A stretch of DNA of 64,000 nucleotides, taken from assembly GCA_024699855.1 (NCBI GenBank), contig JAMPIQ010000003.1:8308001-8372000 (forward strand). The letters are read 5' to 3'. Below, piece after piece: positions 34,254-45,165 of this stretch (position 1 is the stretch's first letter; each line of letters opens with the position of its first letter). A program made the position numbers and the translations under genes. Origin of the DNA: Aphelenchoides besseyi. Lineage: Eukaryota; Nematoda; Chromadorea; Rhabditida; Aphelenchoididae. The notes beneath the pieces are model-generated. The model searched no databases, was not told the DNA's origin, and saw only the letters and a program-made list of their open reading frames with translations.

Positions 34254-34964
34254 ATGTCTCGTACTTCAATCGCCGTCTTCTTTTGTCTTCTCATCATCTC
34301 GACTCAGGCCTCTCCAGTGGCCAACGGTCAGGGATCTCCACTGCTCGGCAATCTTGTCGGAAATGTTCTGGGAACCGTCGATGGAGTGGTCGGAAATGCT
34401 CAGCCAGTGGTTGGCGAAGTCACTGGTCTGTTGGGCGGCTGCAAACAACCCGGAACGCTGACCAAGATCGTCAAACTGCTCAACTTGCCCGGAGCCGTCG
34501 ATCCCGCCCAATTCGTCCAATTGCTCTCCATCTTGACTCAATTGGATTCGATTCTCACTCAAATCACCTGCACTGTCGACTCGTTGTTGCCGTTGGAAGG
34601 TGGCAGTGGATCGGGCAGTGGTCTTGACGGATTGTTGGAGGAGTTGAGAAATATTCTGAACATCCCATCGAACGTCGACTTGGTTCCCTTCCTTAAAGCA
34701 TTGTTGGCGGCCGTCGAGAAGCTCTTGGATCAATTGCTCGGAGATGTCAGCGGATTGTTGGAGCAACTTTTGGGCGATGTCACCGGCTTGGTCGGTGGAG
34801 TGGTCGACATCTTGAATCCCGTCTTGAACAATCTCACCGGACTGTTGGGAATTCCAGAAGGTGTGTTGCCGTTGGATTTCGTCCAACAACTGATCCCTCA
34901 ACTGCAAAAGATTCTCGACCAACTCCTCGGTCAATTGGGATCGGGATTGCCGGTCGGATTGTAA
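34254..34964 (+). CDS. Leu/Gly/Val-rich secreted protein
   Basis: Uninterrupted 236-codon frame with a signal peptide (MSRTSIAVFFCLLIISTQAS) followed by SPVANGQG. The mature part is dominated by Leu, Gly, Val, Asp and Gln with quasi-periodic amphipathic units such as LLGNLVGNVLGTVDGVVG, LLDQLLGDVSGLLEQLLGD and VTGLVGGVVDILNPVLNN. A GSGSGSG linker sits near the middle. Only two Cys are present (CKQPG and ITCTV), compatible with one disulphide. No known domain is recognised. The pattern suggests a helical, lipid-binding or surface-active secreted protein, but that is inference. Absence of introns, a strong TATA box and GC-rich third positions suggest high expression. It converges with the gene at 35033; AATAAA near 34985. 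Confidence 0.8.
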   Translation: MSRTSIAVFFCLLIISTQASPVANGQGSPLLGNLVGNVLGTVDGVVGNAQPVVGEVTGLLGGCKQPGTLTKIVKLLNLPGAVDPAQFVQLLSILTQLDSILTQITCTVDSLLPLEGGSGSGSGLDGLLEELRNILNIPSNVDLVPFLKALLAAVEKLLDQLLGDVSGLLEQLLGDVTGLVGGVVDILNPVLNNLTGLLGIPEGVLPLDFVQQLIPQLQKILDQLLGQLGSGLPVGL

Positions 34965-35032
34965 TCTCTCCACTTTCTTAGTATCAATAAACAGGCATAT
35001 AAATTCACAGTGTTTATTGATCGAATGCACAA

Positions 35033-35886
35033 TCACTTCTTTTGCCATTGAACAAACGGACGAACACACGGTAACCATACCGGAAAGTCTTCAATCTCAC
35101 CAGTGAAGGTGTTCAGAAATGGATACGTCTAAAGCAATGGAATTAGATGAAGAAGAGAAACAGACCTTGTAGAACTTGATCAGCTTTTCAAGTGATCCGA
35201 ATTTGTTCGAACGAGGATCTCCGTAGTCAACTCGATACTTGGTTTCGTTGTTCCCGTTCGTTGAATTCTCAATCGGGAAGCAGAAGAACTAAACGAAAGC
35301 ATTAGTCCCAGAGTTGCGGTTACCTCTCCACTGTTCGAACGGTAAGCGACTGTGAGTGTCAGTTTGAAGGCAACAACCTTCGAGTTCTTCGGCAAACAGT
35401 AGAAGAGTCGAAACGAACTTTGCGGAACGAATTCGAAGACATCGAATGCACGATGAGCTTCCAAAAAGTGCTCGGCCAACTCGTCGATTTGTTCCGATTG
35501 AGACAACTTGTAATGGGACGAAAACGGCGAACAAGGTCGTGGACGATCGACCGCACTTTCAGACTCTGTTGAGATGTCCGATGTGTCGGCGGAGTTGGAG
35601 AATGCAATTCGGGAGTCATATTCAATGCCATTGACGGTAGTCATTGGGTCGACTGGACACCGGAAACAAACGATGGTGGAGGTGCAACGAGCGAGTTGTC
35701 GGAACCAACTTCGATATTTGTTTCCGTTGAACCTGCAAACGATGAACGGCTCTGAGGAACATGACGATTAGTTGGATGTTCATCTCTTCTCACCGATTTC
35801 TGTCTTGTTAAATCGCTTTCGAAAACGCCACTGCTCGTTTGACTGTCACTCGACTGACCGAACTGCTCGCATGTTGATCTAAACAT
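35033..35886 (-). CDS. Unknown protein with possible SH2-like fold
   Basis: Minus-strand gene starting near 35886 (MFRSTCEQFGQSSDSQTSS) and ending at 35033-35035 (PFVQWQKK stop). The Ser/Thr-rich N-terminal part is uncertain: an intron near 35765-35705 may join it to the long frame with TTVNGIEYDSRIAFS. Then come QIDELAEHFLEAHRAFDVFEF, VPQSSFRLFYCLPKN, AFKLTLTVAYRSNSGE, YRVDYGDPRSNKFGSLEKLI, and KFYKTYPFLNTFTGEIEDF. A strand pattern followed by FGSLEKLIKFYKTYPF recalls the end of an SH2 domain (FxSLxxLIxxY), but the phosphotyrosine Arg in FLxR is not clear. I do not claim a function. Confidence 0.5.
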
Positions 35887-37830
35887 CGTGATTGAGATCT
35901 GTGACCTGAACTCACTTGTTCATTTTAGACCCGGTAGAAACTACGAACTTCCTCTGATCAACGAAATGAATCGAATGAGAGTTCATTTTAAGGCTTTTGA
36001 ATGACTGAATGAGTTCAAAAAGTAACGGTTAATTGAGGGATCTATGGAATTTCTTTTTTTGACAATGCTTTCCATGTAATCAAGTTCAAGTAAGTGTAGT
36101 TCGCAAGAACAGAGTGCGTGCGACTAGAATACTCGAAACCAACAACCACCGAGACTATTAGTCAACTGTCAATCCATACTTTTGTCGAGAACAAGCATAG
36201 AAACAAGCTTTCGAATCGTCTGTTCTTCAATTTGACTAACTGATCTCGGTTCTTAATCAACACTCCCTATTCGAACAGATGCATAATGAAGATTCTTGTG
36301 TTGAAGAACCCCAATTCCAACGTTCTCATTCTCTAGCTTCCAAATATTAACCGATATTTGGTGATGTGTTTACTCATAAGACAACAACTAATCGAAAGCA
36401 CTCATTTAAGATGACTGCGAAAAAACAACAAAAACGATCATTTAGGATGTTAAAAAAAGTACAGGTTAAAGAGAATACTCACTCCACGGTCAGAACGGAA
36501 AACTGGTTGGTATCACACTCAAAAAGTGGAACCACTAGTTGGCGTTTGTTGGATTATGAACTTGAGCAACAGCGACGGTCAAATGGCTTAAATTACTCGC
36601 TTTGTTTCCGCTGAACTTTGTTCACTTGCTTGTCATCTTGTTTTGAAGAATTATGAACCATCAAACAGTTCTCGGCGCCCATCATTTGCTTGATACGACC
36701 ATCGACTGTAAACGCGTTCTTCATTAACTACAATGTTGTAGCGTTGAAGACATGAACAGTATTCTGCTTTTGTCGCAACCATAAGCATTCAAAACCGTGC
36801 CCTGAGCAGACAGTCAAAGTGCATAAATAGAGAATCTGGTAACAAGCACTCGCGGACAAGCGAATACAAGAAACATGAACGATGATTGAGCTCATGGCAA
36901 TTCATTTCAATTACGAGTCAAACGAACGGAATGTCTTAAGGTGCTTGTCCTGTTCATTGCGTAGTTGCAGTAGTGATGTCGTTTAGTTTACGATATCTGA
37001 CAGATTCTTCATAATGACTGTGAGTGTTGATACAAGTGGATGTTGTGTAATGGATTCGAGAGATGGCATTGTCTACAATTACTACTATTCCTTTTAGTTT
37101 CGTGAATACTTGTTGATCTCGGAGAGGTAGTTGTAGACTGGAGGTCGTTTGAATGTCTGTTGAGAGGAAACAGAAAGTCTCTGCTGGATGTCGTTTAACT
37201 CGCTCTTCCTCGCACTCCTCGAAGATTGTTGATTGACGAAGGAGTTCTGTGTTTTGGGAGCTGCAGAAATGAGCATCGACTGGCGTTGTTGGTTGTCAAT
37301 GAGTATTCATTGTTGAGATTCGATCCGAAAGGCTCTCATGCATTCGACGAATATTGCCAAGAAGAATGAAAACGTCTGGTAATTGTTGTTCCAATTTCTA
37401 ATTACTTGTCCAGAGCTTCACAGGGAACGCAAATCAATGCTATGATGTACTACAGGAGTTGAAAGACAGAAGATGAGTGAGGCAAGTGTCTGATTCCACT
37501 GATTTCTTGAAATCATGTTGTCTTAAATAACAATAAATAAAGGATGTTGAGAAAAACTAACCATTACCATCTCATCCACTTGGCTTGGAGGAAGCAGTTT
37601 GGTGAACTCGAAGTCAGACAACTAACTGACAGCGTATTTCCAGGAACGTTCATTCGGATCAAATGACTGAACATGATTGGTAGACAGAAGATTATTGGAA
37701 TGAATGCAGGTGTTCAAACAAGCAACCGCAAGGATTAGAATAATAGGCGTTCGGTTTCAACCAATTGTTCTCGGAGTTCAACTCACTAAATACACAAATC
37801 CGAAGGTTGAAACTTCCGTCTAATGTTCGG
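35887..37830. other. Gene-poor region upstream of BSP gene
   Basis: About 1.9 kb. Short open frames only (for example 36366-36614 plus, and 37094-37276 minus), none with recognisable similarity. No tRNA or repeat was identified. Confidence 0.5.
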
Positions 37831-37840
37831 TATTTAAGAG
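37831..37840 (+). promoter_or_regulatory. TATA-like box of BSP gene
   Basis: TATTTAAGAG, 51-60 nt before the start codon at 37891, the same spacing as in two other TATA-type genes of this window. Confidence 0.4.
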
Positions 37841-37890
37841 CCGTCCGATCTACAATCAAACCATCAACTCTCATTCCAATCGGTTTGAAG

Positions 37891-39145
37891 ATGCATAACT
37901 CGCTTGTATTCCTTCTGTTCTCGGCAATCATCCACTTGGGCAGCTCTCAACTCGTCTACCAATCCGGCGACTATCAACTGGTCTACACGGACAAGAACTC
38001 CGGAGTCCCGAAAGATCTTCAAGACCGTTTGATTCAGGTCTATTTTAATGCTTATCCCAAAATGGTTCAATTCTTCAACACGAATGCCCCGAAACGAGTG
38101 TCTCTTGTTTTGGATCCTGCAGCAGGAACAAGCAGCAGTAACGGTGGAATAACTCTTGATGCCAACTACATCAAGAACAACCCCAAAGACGTCGATCTTC
38201 TCACTTTCGTTCTCACTTATGTTGTTCAAGCATACCAAGGAAACACTCCTAACTGGTTTGTCCAAGGAATCGCCGCGTTTTCTCGTAACAAATTTGGAGT
38301 TGCCAATGCGGATGCCGGCTGGTCGCTTCAATATCCACAAGACAACCAAAAACTACGACAGTTCCTACTTGGTTACCGGCGGCTTCTTGGATTGGTTGGA
38401 GAAACAGTATCCCGGCTCCGTTCAAAAGTTCGACTCTGTTCTTCGTAGTGGCAAATACGACAACAACAACACGTGGAAACAGATCACCGGCAAGACTGTT
38501 GAAGAGCAATGGGCCATCTACAAAGCCATTCCGAAACCAACCACGGTCGTCTATCAGTCCGGAGACTATCAATTGGTTGTCTATGACAAGGTTTCTGGAG
38601 TACCGAAAGACACCATCGACCGATTGATCATGACGTTCTTCACCGTCTATCCCAAGCTTGTTCAGGAATACAATTCGAATGCTCTCAAACGCGTTGGATT
38701 GAACATCGATCCCGATTACAATGGAGTTGCATTTGCCGCTAGTGGTGCCATCAACATTTCAGCTACTTATTTCAAGAACAATCCAAAAGACGTTGATGTC
38801 ATGACTCACGAAGGAATGCACATCGTTCAAGCCTACGGTTCAAATGCTCCCGGATGGATGACCGAGGGAATCGCCGATTTTGCTCGAAACAAGTTCGGCG
38901 TTGCAAATGCAGATGTTGGATGGAAATTGACGCCGCCAACGAGCTCCGACAACTACGACAAGGGATACGTAGTGACTGCCGCCTTCTTGGTTTGGGTCGA
39001 GAAGCAACGTCCCGGAGCCGTCAAACAGTTCGATTCGATTCTCCGCAGCGGCAACTACGCCAACAACGACACCTGGAAGCAGATCACCGGTCAAACCGTC
39101 GAACAACAATGGTCCGCTTACAAGGCCAGCTCCAACAGTGGATGA
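37891..39145 (+). CDS. Two-domain basic secretory protease (BSP)
   Basis: Secreted protein with two tandem BSP (PF04450-type) metalloprotease units, a family best known from plants and bacteria. The signal peptide is MHNSLVFLLFSAIIHLGSSQ. Unit 1 (about residues 21-210) opens YQSGDYQLVYTDKNSGVPKD. Its metal site is degraded: TFVLTYVVQAYQ replaces the HExxH segment and VQGIAAFSRNKFG replaces EGIADF. Unit 2 opens YQSGDYQLVVYDKVSGVPKD and has an intact MTHEGMHIVQAYG, TEGIADFARNKFG, and GYVVTAAFLVWVEKQRPG. A one-base frame change is needed near 38344-38352 (CAAAAACTACG) between YPQDNQ and NYDSSYLVTGG. There are no introns. The 3' end from 39076 is part of the recent duplication. Whether the shift is real or a sequence error decides if unit 2 is made. 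Confidence 0.83.
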
Positions 39146-39592
39146 ATACAAATTGTGATGTATATAACTACCGCTCGAATAAAATTGTACATTGTTCTGA
39201 GATTGGCACTAACACTTCAATTGAGATATTCGGACGTTGAGCTCAAAACTACATGGTGAATGTTAACAATTTTGAGTTAGATCCATAGGTGCATGAGAAG
39301 TAATTTAGTTTTGTTCTTATTCGTTTCAGTAGTGAAAGAAGCAAAGTGAAAGTTGCGAGATTCTTCAACCGGAAACTTCAGAGTGCAAACTCGACTCTAG
39401 CAAATTGAACTTCGAGGATGATCGCCGAAGAACAAAATCAACTCGTTATTGTTGATATAACTGTAGAAAAATTCGATTTATTGCCAGATTTCAAGAGAGA
39501 AAGAGTTTATTTTGTATAACGATTGAATTAAACAAACAAGCGAAGTAAACGTTTCATTGTCGTAGGACGATAGGCCACTTGAATGCATATGA

Positions 39593-39898
39593 CTAGTCGC
39601 TTTTCGACGATCGTAGAAGCGGTGCTTGTTGTTGAAAGGTTGTCGGGCTTGAAGGTATTTGTATGAACAAAGGCTCAGTTGCCGATGACTGCCTTCCAAC
39701 GTTGAAATCATAAACTTCTAAAAATAAGATCAGTTCAATACATTGATTCAACTAACTTTGTGACTCCTCTTGGAGTCGTTGGTGGTAGATCTCTCCACGT
39801 TCTGTTTTCATCATCTAAAAAAATTAATTACTTTACACAACAAAAACACTTACTTTGAGTTGTGGCTCCTCGGTGAACTCGCATTGACGCTTGGACAT
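39593..39898 (-). CDS. Unknown 75-residue protein, copy 2
   Basis: Same three-exon structure and protein as the copy at 31411-31716 (offset 8,182). The start is at 39898 (MSKRQCEFTEEPQLK) and the stop at 39593-39595. The TATATAAG box is retained at 39948-39955 on the minus strand. Its 3' end faces the 3' end of the BSP gene, a convergent arrangement. The family is not recognised. Confidence 0.62.
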
Positions 39899-39947
39899 AT
39901 CGAGTTCCACTAGATTTTCGGACTTAGTGTCGACCTACTAGCCGTGG

Positions 39948-39955
39948 CTTATATA
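39948..39955 (-). promoter_or_regulatory. TATA box of 75-residue gene, copy 2
   Basis: TATATAAG, 50 nt upstream of the start codon, identical to the box at 31766-31773. Confidence 0.6.
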
Positions 39956-40202
39956 CGGCTTTGGAGCTGTCAGTTGAAACGCCCCAAATCAACCTTATCT
40001 ATTTATTAGGACTGCAAGGTCCGTTCGTTTGAATTTCTAGTTATCGTTTACAAAGACAAAACTGCGTCACAAAGATCTCGCTTATTGGTTACATTGTTAC
40101 CGCGAGGTATGATTCGGATCGTCGAGTCGATTATAGACGGTCGAATTACACAACAATAGAAATTGGCGTGGCAAATTCGAAAGTGGAGATCAGTGACGGT
40201 CA

Positions 40203-40651
40203 ACTGAAAGAATGCCCGACGGGAGTTCCTTCGACCGTTTTATCCTGCAGCTAATTGCGTTCTTTTTCAAATCGTCGTCTTAGAATATCATGACATTAGT
40301 CAACAAGTTCGTAATCATTTCCATTGAGATACTACGTTTGAACACTTTCAAGCATTTTCTTAAGCAAGATTGAGTGATTGCAAAGCAGCTGATCTTGTTA
40401 TGGTTGGCGATTCTAAAGAGCCATTGAAACTGATCTATAGCTTGGTATAACGTAATGTCGATGTGAAAACGCTAAATGATTGAGATCAAAGCGTTCACGC
40501 GAATATTGACATTACAATCGTTAACAACGTAACGTGATAGTAACAGTGAGCATTACCAATAGCTTTACTCATGAACACACCAGCCACTTCTAGTAATCGA
40601 CATATTCCTTCTAATCGTATTTGCCCATCAAACTTTCAAACTCCTCGTAAC
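40203..40651. other. Spacer between duplication and tRNA
   Basis: 449 AT-rich bases; no gene recognised. Confidence 0.5.
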
Positions 40652-40724
40652 GTTCGCATAGAATAGTGGTTATTTCGCCGGTTTCACACACCGGAGGTCG
40701 TGAGTTCGATCCTCACTGTGAACA
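40652..40724 (+). tRNA. tRNA-Val(CAC)
   Basis: 73 nt with full cloverleaf: acceptor GTTCGCA/TGTGAAC (one G-U), D arm GAA TAGTGGTTAT TTC, anticodon stem CCGGT/ACCGG with loop TTCACAC (anticodon CAC), T arm GTGAG TTCGATC CTCAC, discriminator A. Intact A and B boxes. No intron. A T-run (ACTTTTTG) follows within 10 nt. Confidence 0.92.
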
Positions 40725-40943
40725 ATTACTTTTTGCTAATCCTTATCATAAAAACGATCCTAAACTTCAATTCGAACTGTTCAGACGTAAATTCGACTGT
40801 TCTCTTGGTCGTATTCCTAATCCAAACCTCATCTCTTGTTTCTTGTAAAATTAACGATTCCAACAAAAACTGCATCTTCGACCATTCGATTATTCGGACG
40901 TCAATCGAAAACCAGAACGGTCGACAGAGTTCTTGGTGTTGGA

Positions 40944-42085
40944 ATGTCGTCCGTTTACCAGAAGCCACATCCTGTTGTTGGTAAAAGTCATCCGGCAGCT
41001 TCGACCAAGAATAACACTACGATCAAGAAACCACCGGAGCCCAGGAAGAAACCAAAACGCAGCGGATGGCTCGCGTGTTGCAAGAAATCGCAGAAAACGA
41101 GCAGCAAAAAGAACTGTCAGTTTCCTCACTTCGGTCACTTACGAATCGTCTTGTTTCAGATGTTAGAAGACGTTCTACGACTCGATCTTCGGCTTCAAAA
41201 ACTCCAAATCGTCGTTCATCTCTTCTGTCACCAAAGCCGGTCGACAAACGTCCGTTGGTCACGTGTATGCCGATTTCTGTCCCAAAATTGTCTCCATCTA
41301 TTGGTGCGGTTCGAGCAGCTCCAATCGCGTCGCTCAAACCGACTCCAGCGGCACCAGTGAAAAAGAAACAACCATTGGACAAGGTGGGACCCCAACTGAA
41401 CGAGTTGTCTTAACTCGCGGATTACAGAAAAGCGACGTTGCATGCAGTCACACCGAGAGTACGATCACAGTCGCCACCGTTGACTTGAAGGGCAAAAAGA
41501 AGGCGTTGGAGGAGGATCTGACGCTTCGCACCTTCATTCGAAACAACCAAATCAAACGCTTTTTCTCGTACACGATCTCGGGTCCACGTCAACCGACAAA
41601 GAAGAAAGTGAAACGAACCAAAAGCATCTCGAAACTGTCGAGTGTTGGATTCGAAACTCCAAACGCAATACGTGAGCTGTCGCTTACGAGCTCGAAGATC
41701 TCGACTTTCTGTTCCTGCTACCATCCAGCTCCAGTGTCGATCCGCCATAGCACGTGCAGTTGTTCGAACCAAACCGGCGGTGAAGTGGAAAAGAACGCAA
41801 CGACGTCAAAGCTCACGGAACAGATCAAGCGAGAAATCCACAACAATCCGGTGGTTTAAGAGAAGTTGGAGCGTACCGAAGAGCGCTTCGTAAGGCTCAA
41901 GAAGCGATCCACAGGTTGACTGTAAGTTCCCATCCATTTCCTTAATACTTGTTCTACGATTTCAGTTGTTGGCTGGAAAGAACTTGTTGCCGGACATTCC
42001 GAACTTTGATGCCGAGAGCGCGATGATTCTCAACGAAATGGACGGTTTGATGGAACGTCTACAACAATTAAGCAGCAAAAGTTGA
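40944..42085 (+). CDS. Unknown basic, helical C-terminal protein
   Basis: Starts at 40944 (MSSVYQKPHPVVGKSH). Exon 1 is Lys/Pro-rich with GWLACCKK. The intron at 41115-41159 joins it to YVRRRSTTRSSASKTPN and PLVTCMPISVPKLSPSIG. An intron at about 41383-41426 leads to KSDVACSHTESTITVATVDL, ALEEDLTLRTFIRNNQIKRF and TKKKVKRTKSISKL. The next stretch has competing frames (41640-41860), so an intron or frameshift there is unresolved. The last exons read REVGAYRRALRKAQEAIHRL then LLAGKNLLPDIPNFDAESAM and end ERLQQLSSKS. The overall charge is strongly positive, with amphipathic helices at the end. No family is recognised; a cytoskeletal or nucleic-acid-binding role is possible but not shown. Confidence 0.5.
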
Positions 42086-42758
42086 ATTCTTTTTGTTGTG
42101 CTCTCATCAGAATCCGAATAAAATGCTTGTAAATTGATTTCAATTGGACTCTTCAGTTGATGGACCACAACAGAAACCGGTTGCTACTCTTGAATTCGAG
42201 AATCACGCATTCATTGAACGTATTTTTTGATTTCAATACTGGACTCTTAATTCCGTGTAGTTGCAAGTGTACAAAAAAGTTTTTTACAAAAATTAAACGC
42301 GACAAATTTCGGTCACTGGACAGTCGCTCATCAATCAAATACCACGCTTTCAAGGCGGACATTGAACATTTGATACGAACTTAGGTGCAGAATTTGAACA
42401 GCAATCTCCTTCCAAATTTGGTTAAAGTTTATTGTTGTTTGTAATCCAAGGATTTCGAGACTTGGAAGACACGTGCAACTCACGTTTCGAACTCGTTTTG
42501 TCGCAACAAACGCTAAGTTTCAGTTTTTTATTTTATCGGCTACGTTTCGATGTTTACGCGTTTGCTGCACACAAGTCGAACATCAATTTGCCGAACAGCA
42601 AACGAACTGATTTCCATTGAATGATCTTCGGTTATTCGAAACGAATTACCCAAATAAACTTCTCGAGTAAAGATGAGTTTATTGCGTTTAAAGTTATAGG
42701 AAAGAGTAAGAGTGTGTTCGTAAGAAGTTTGAATACAATATATTATACAGTTCAAGTC
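42086..42758. other. Convergent intergenic region
   Basis: 673 bp between two convergent genes. AATAAA near 42118 and 42653. No gene seen. Confidence 0.5.
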
Positions 42759-43498
42759 TCATGCTGTTGTTCGATGGCATTCTTCCAGTCGTTCAATCTG
42801 GAACTTTGCTTCACCTTTGTGTTTAATCAAACGGTAACGTTCGAGAGTGTAAGATTCGTACATTTGGCGTGTTAGAGAAACTGCTTGGATATGTAGAGGC
42901 TTCACTGTCGCAGCTCTTGCAAACTGACGATTCGACCAAATGCACATCGCCAAGCATTGTCGGAGTTCATTCAATGTACCGTACCAATACTAAAACAAAA
43001 AGTTTATTTTCATTCTGAATACAATCCTACTTTGAGTAAACCTCCACTTTCAATAGCCTCCTTAAAGAATATCGTATAATATATTTCATAATCTTCATAT
43101 TTCCATACCTGATGTGCGAGAGCATCTGCGTTGTATAGAGCTTGCGTATCGGCTGAAGGCTTTCGGACCGATCTAAAAGCGACGATAAACCAATCGCCTT
43201 TTTCGTCAATTCCTAGTCTGTCAGCTACTTCGTCCCAATTAAAAGTTGTTTCAATTGGCATGTGAAAGTAGTCACGAGTGACGGTATGAAGGTACGGTAA
43301 ACTTTTTTCAGCAAAACGATAGTCGACCAAACGAAGACGCGGAATGATTTGATCATCGATTGCCAAATCTTCGTGCGGTTTGATTGTACGATTGCGAATC
43401 GTTTCTCCAGCTTCCACAATTTGACGTTCCAGATCTGTAAGCGATGTGGTAGCATTCAATCCTTCCACTGTTCCAAGTTCGTGTTGCACTGTCGACAT
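42759..43498 (-). CDS. UPF0651-type conserved protein
   Basis: Minus-strand gene starting at 43498 (MSTVQHELGTVEGLN). It reads through IVEAGETIRNRTIKPHEDL, DWFIVAFRSVRKPSADTQ and NADALAHQ, then after a 48-nt intron (about 43050-43098) EAIESGGLLK, and after a second intron (about 42990-43032) YWYGTLNELRQCLAMCIWSN, KPLHIQAVSLTRQMYESY, TLERYRLIKHKGE. The HxEA.ESGGLLxYWYG...CLAxCIW...KPxHIxA block followed by YExYxLERYxL is, from memory, the signature of the UPF0651 family (yeast YPL107W, mitochondrial, function unknown). The length, about 215 residues, is close. No catalytic role is known. The family call should be checked by a profile search. Confidence 0.68.
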
Positions 43499-45165
43499 TC
43501 TTGCGAACAAGTTGATGAACAGAATACGGATAGACTTTTAATTGCGTAGCAGAAGGAATCGGAAAGAGAGTTTGAATCTCCCGAGCAAGCGATTTTCATG
43601 CTTTTCAACTGATGCTACCGCTATTTAAGCGATTACGAACACGTCGAATGTCTCGTGGTTTTGATGTACACACCATGGAATTAGTTGGTGGCATTTGAAT
43701 GCACACGATCTCGACCAATGTAACTGATGACTACGGAATGTCGATCAAATTTTATCAGAGAGTGCATCGTCTGCTAACCAGAACCCCGGAGATCGTAGAC
43801 AGGAAAGAAACGACCTTGCGTCAACTTCCCCGAGGTTCTTCACGGGGGTTGGGTTTCTTTTCATTGCTAAACGATTTCTCTATCAATTTCAATACCCGGG
43901 AAAAAATGACGACAACTCGCGTTGGCGTCGTGATTTATCAGCTGACAAATAGAAGAAGCGTGATGTTCAGTATTTGATATTCATGTCATTCTGACAGATT
44001 CGGATGATGCAATTAAGAGAATCTCTTACTCACTTGCCTATCAGAAACTTTCTCAGATTGATTGCACTCGATGTTTCAACTGTTTGCAGATGAGGAACTA
44101 CATTCGATTTTCCAGAGATCAAAACTGTTACAACCAATGTGAAGGTTAATTTGCCGCAAACGATAGGAATTGACATAAGGAAACGTGTCTTCGACATTTT
44201 CTTATCGTAATTGATTACCGAAGATTCAAAACGTGGCAGCAATTCACGTCATTCGAATTGTAAAGAGTCCAGGTGTTAGCTAACAGAAACTGGTGACCAA
44301 CTAAATGGTGTTTAAATCAGAAGTGTGATTGATTGCTGACTTTTACTCAATTGCAGCACGACGGTCGAATCGTTTTCGTTATCGAATTTCCGCAAGCATA
44401 TTTTCCATTTGGAAGTCGATCAAAGTCGTGGAGAGAAAATTTGGTCGTCGAGTTGTGTCTAAGCTTCAACTCGTCATTTTTGCTTTCAATCGTAAAAGTA
44501 GATTACAATAAGCAGATGGATTGGATTTGCATTTCAATCGCAGCAATACAACTATTCTGATGAATGCAATGAGCACTTGATCATCCACACGATCATCTGA
44601 ATAGCAACAAAAGTTATAATTCGCGAATACGAACAACTAACTGGGATTCTGCTCAAGAAGTTCTTTACAAAGATACAATTGGCAGTGTAAAAGAAGAAGA
44701 TGAACAACAATTCGAGAAGAAAAACGATCAAAACGTCAGTTTCACTTAAACGCCAGAAATCAAGTTTATCGTTTTTGATTTCAAGGTTTGTGCAGAGATG
44801 AAACTCGAGATTAAAATTTGGTCCTTTCTTTATTGCTGGTCATTTCATGGTCAAGCAGGTAGTTAAGAGCGAAAAATTGGCGTGAAATTTGGGTCACTCA
44901 CCGGAGAGTGTGATGAGATTGATGAGCCGCCGGTAAACTTGTTTTCCCATCAGTTGACGTCGAAATGACCAGCAGTTGAAAAGCGTAGTGAACTGTTGCG
45001 CGATGATAAGAAATGAGCATTGAAATTGGGCGAATCTGAAGGTCGAATGGATTGGTTAAATGGTGCCATCGGTCAAGCGGCGATTTCTATTCGTTTCGTT
45101 AACAGTTAGATTGGAGAAAAGTGTGATTTTAAGAGAATTCGTCTTCTTCTAAACCTACGGTTAGA
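43499..45165. other. Divergent gene-poor region
   Basis: About 1.7 kb between divergent genes. It contains a short GC hairpin near 43828-43852 (TTCCCCG...CGGGGG). No coding frame with recognisable similarity and no RNA gene was identified. Confidence 0.5.

Larger units (their letters stand above)
39076..40202. repeat. Direct segmental duplication, right copy
   Basis: Near-identical to 30894-32020 (offset 8,182, no gaps). This copy is joined to the complete BSP gene, so it is probably the source; the left copy is the derived one. After 40202 the two sequences diverge abruptly. Confidence 0.93.

Noticed and set aside
34266..35078. 270-codon minus-strand open frame opposite the Leu-rich secreted gene
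   Set aside because: Gln/Asp/Glu/Leu-rich translation is the mirror of the repetitive plus-strand gene, which has a signal peptide and TATA box; no signals support the antisense frame.
35033..35500. Firm SH2 domain
   Set aside because: Only the C-terminal FGSLEKLIKFY-like part fits; the phosphotyrosine-binding Arg and early strands are not identifiable, so it is left as a possibility.
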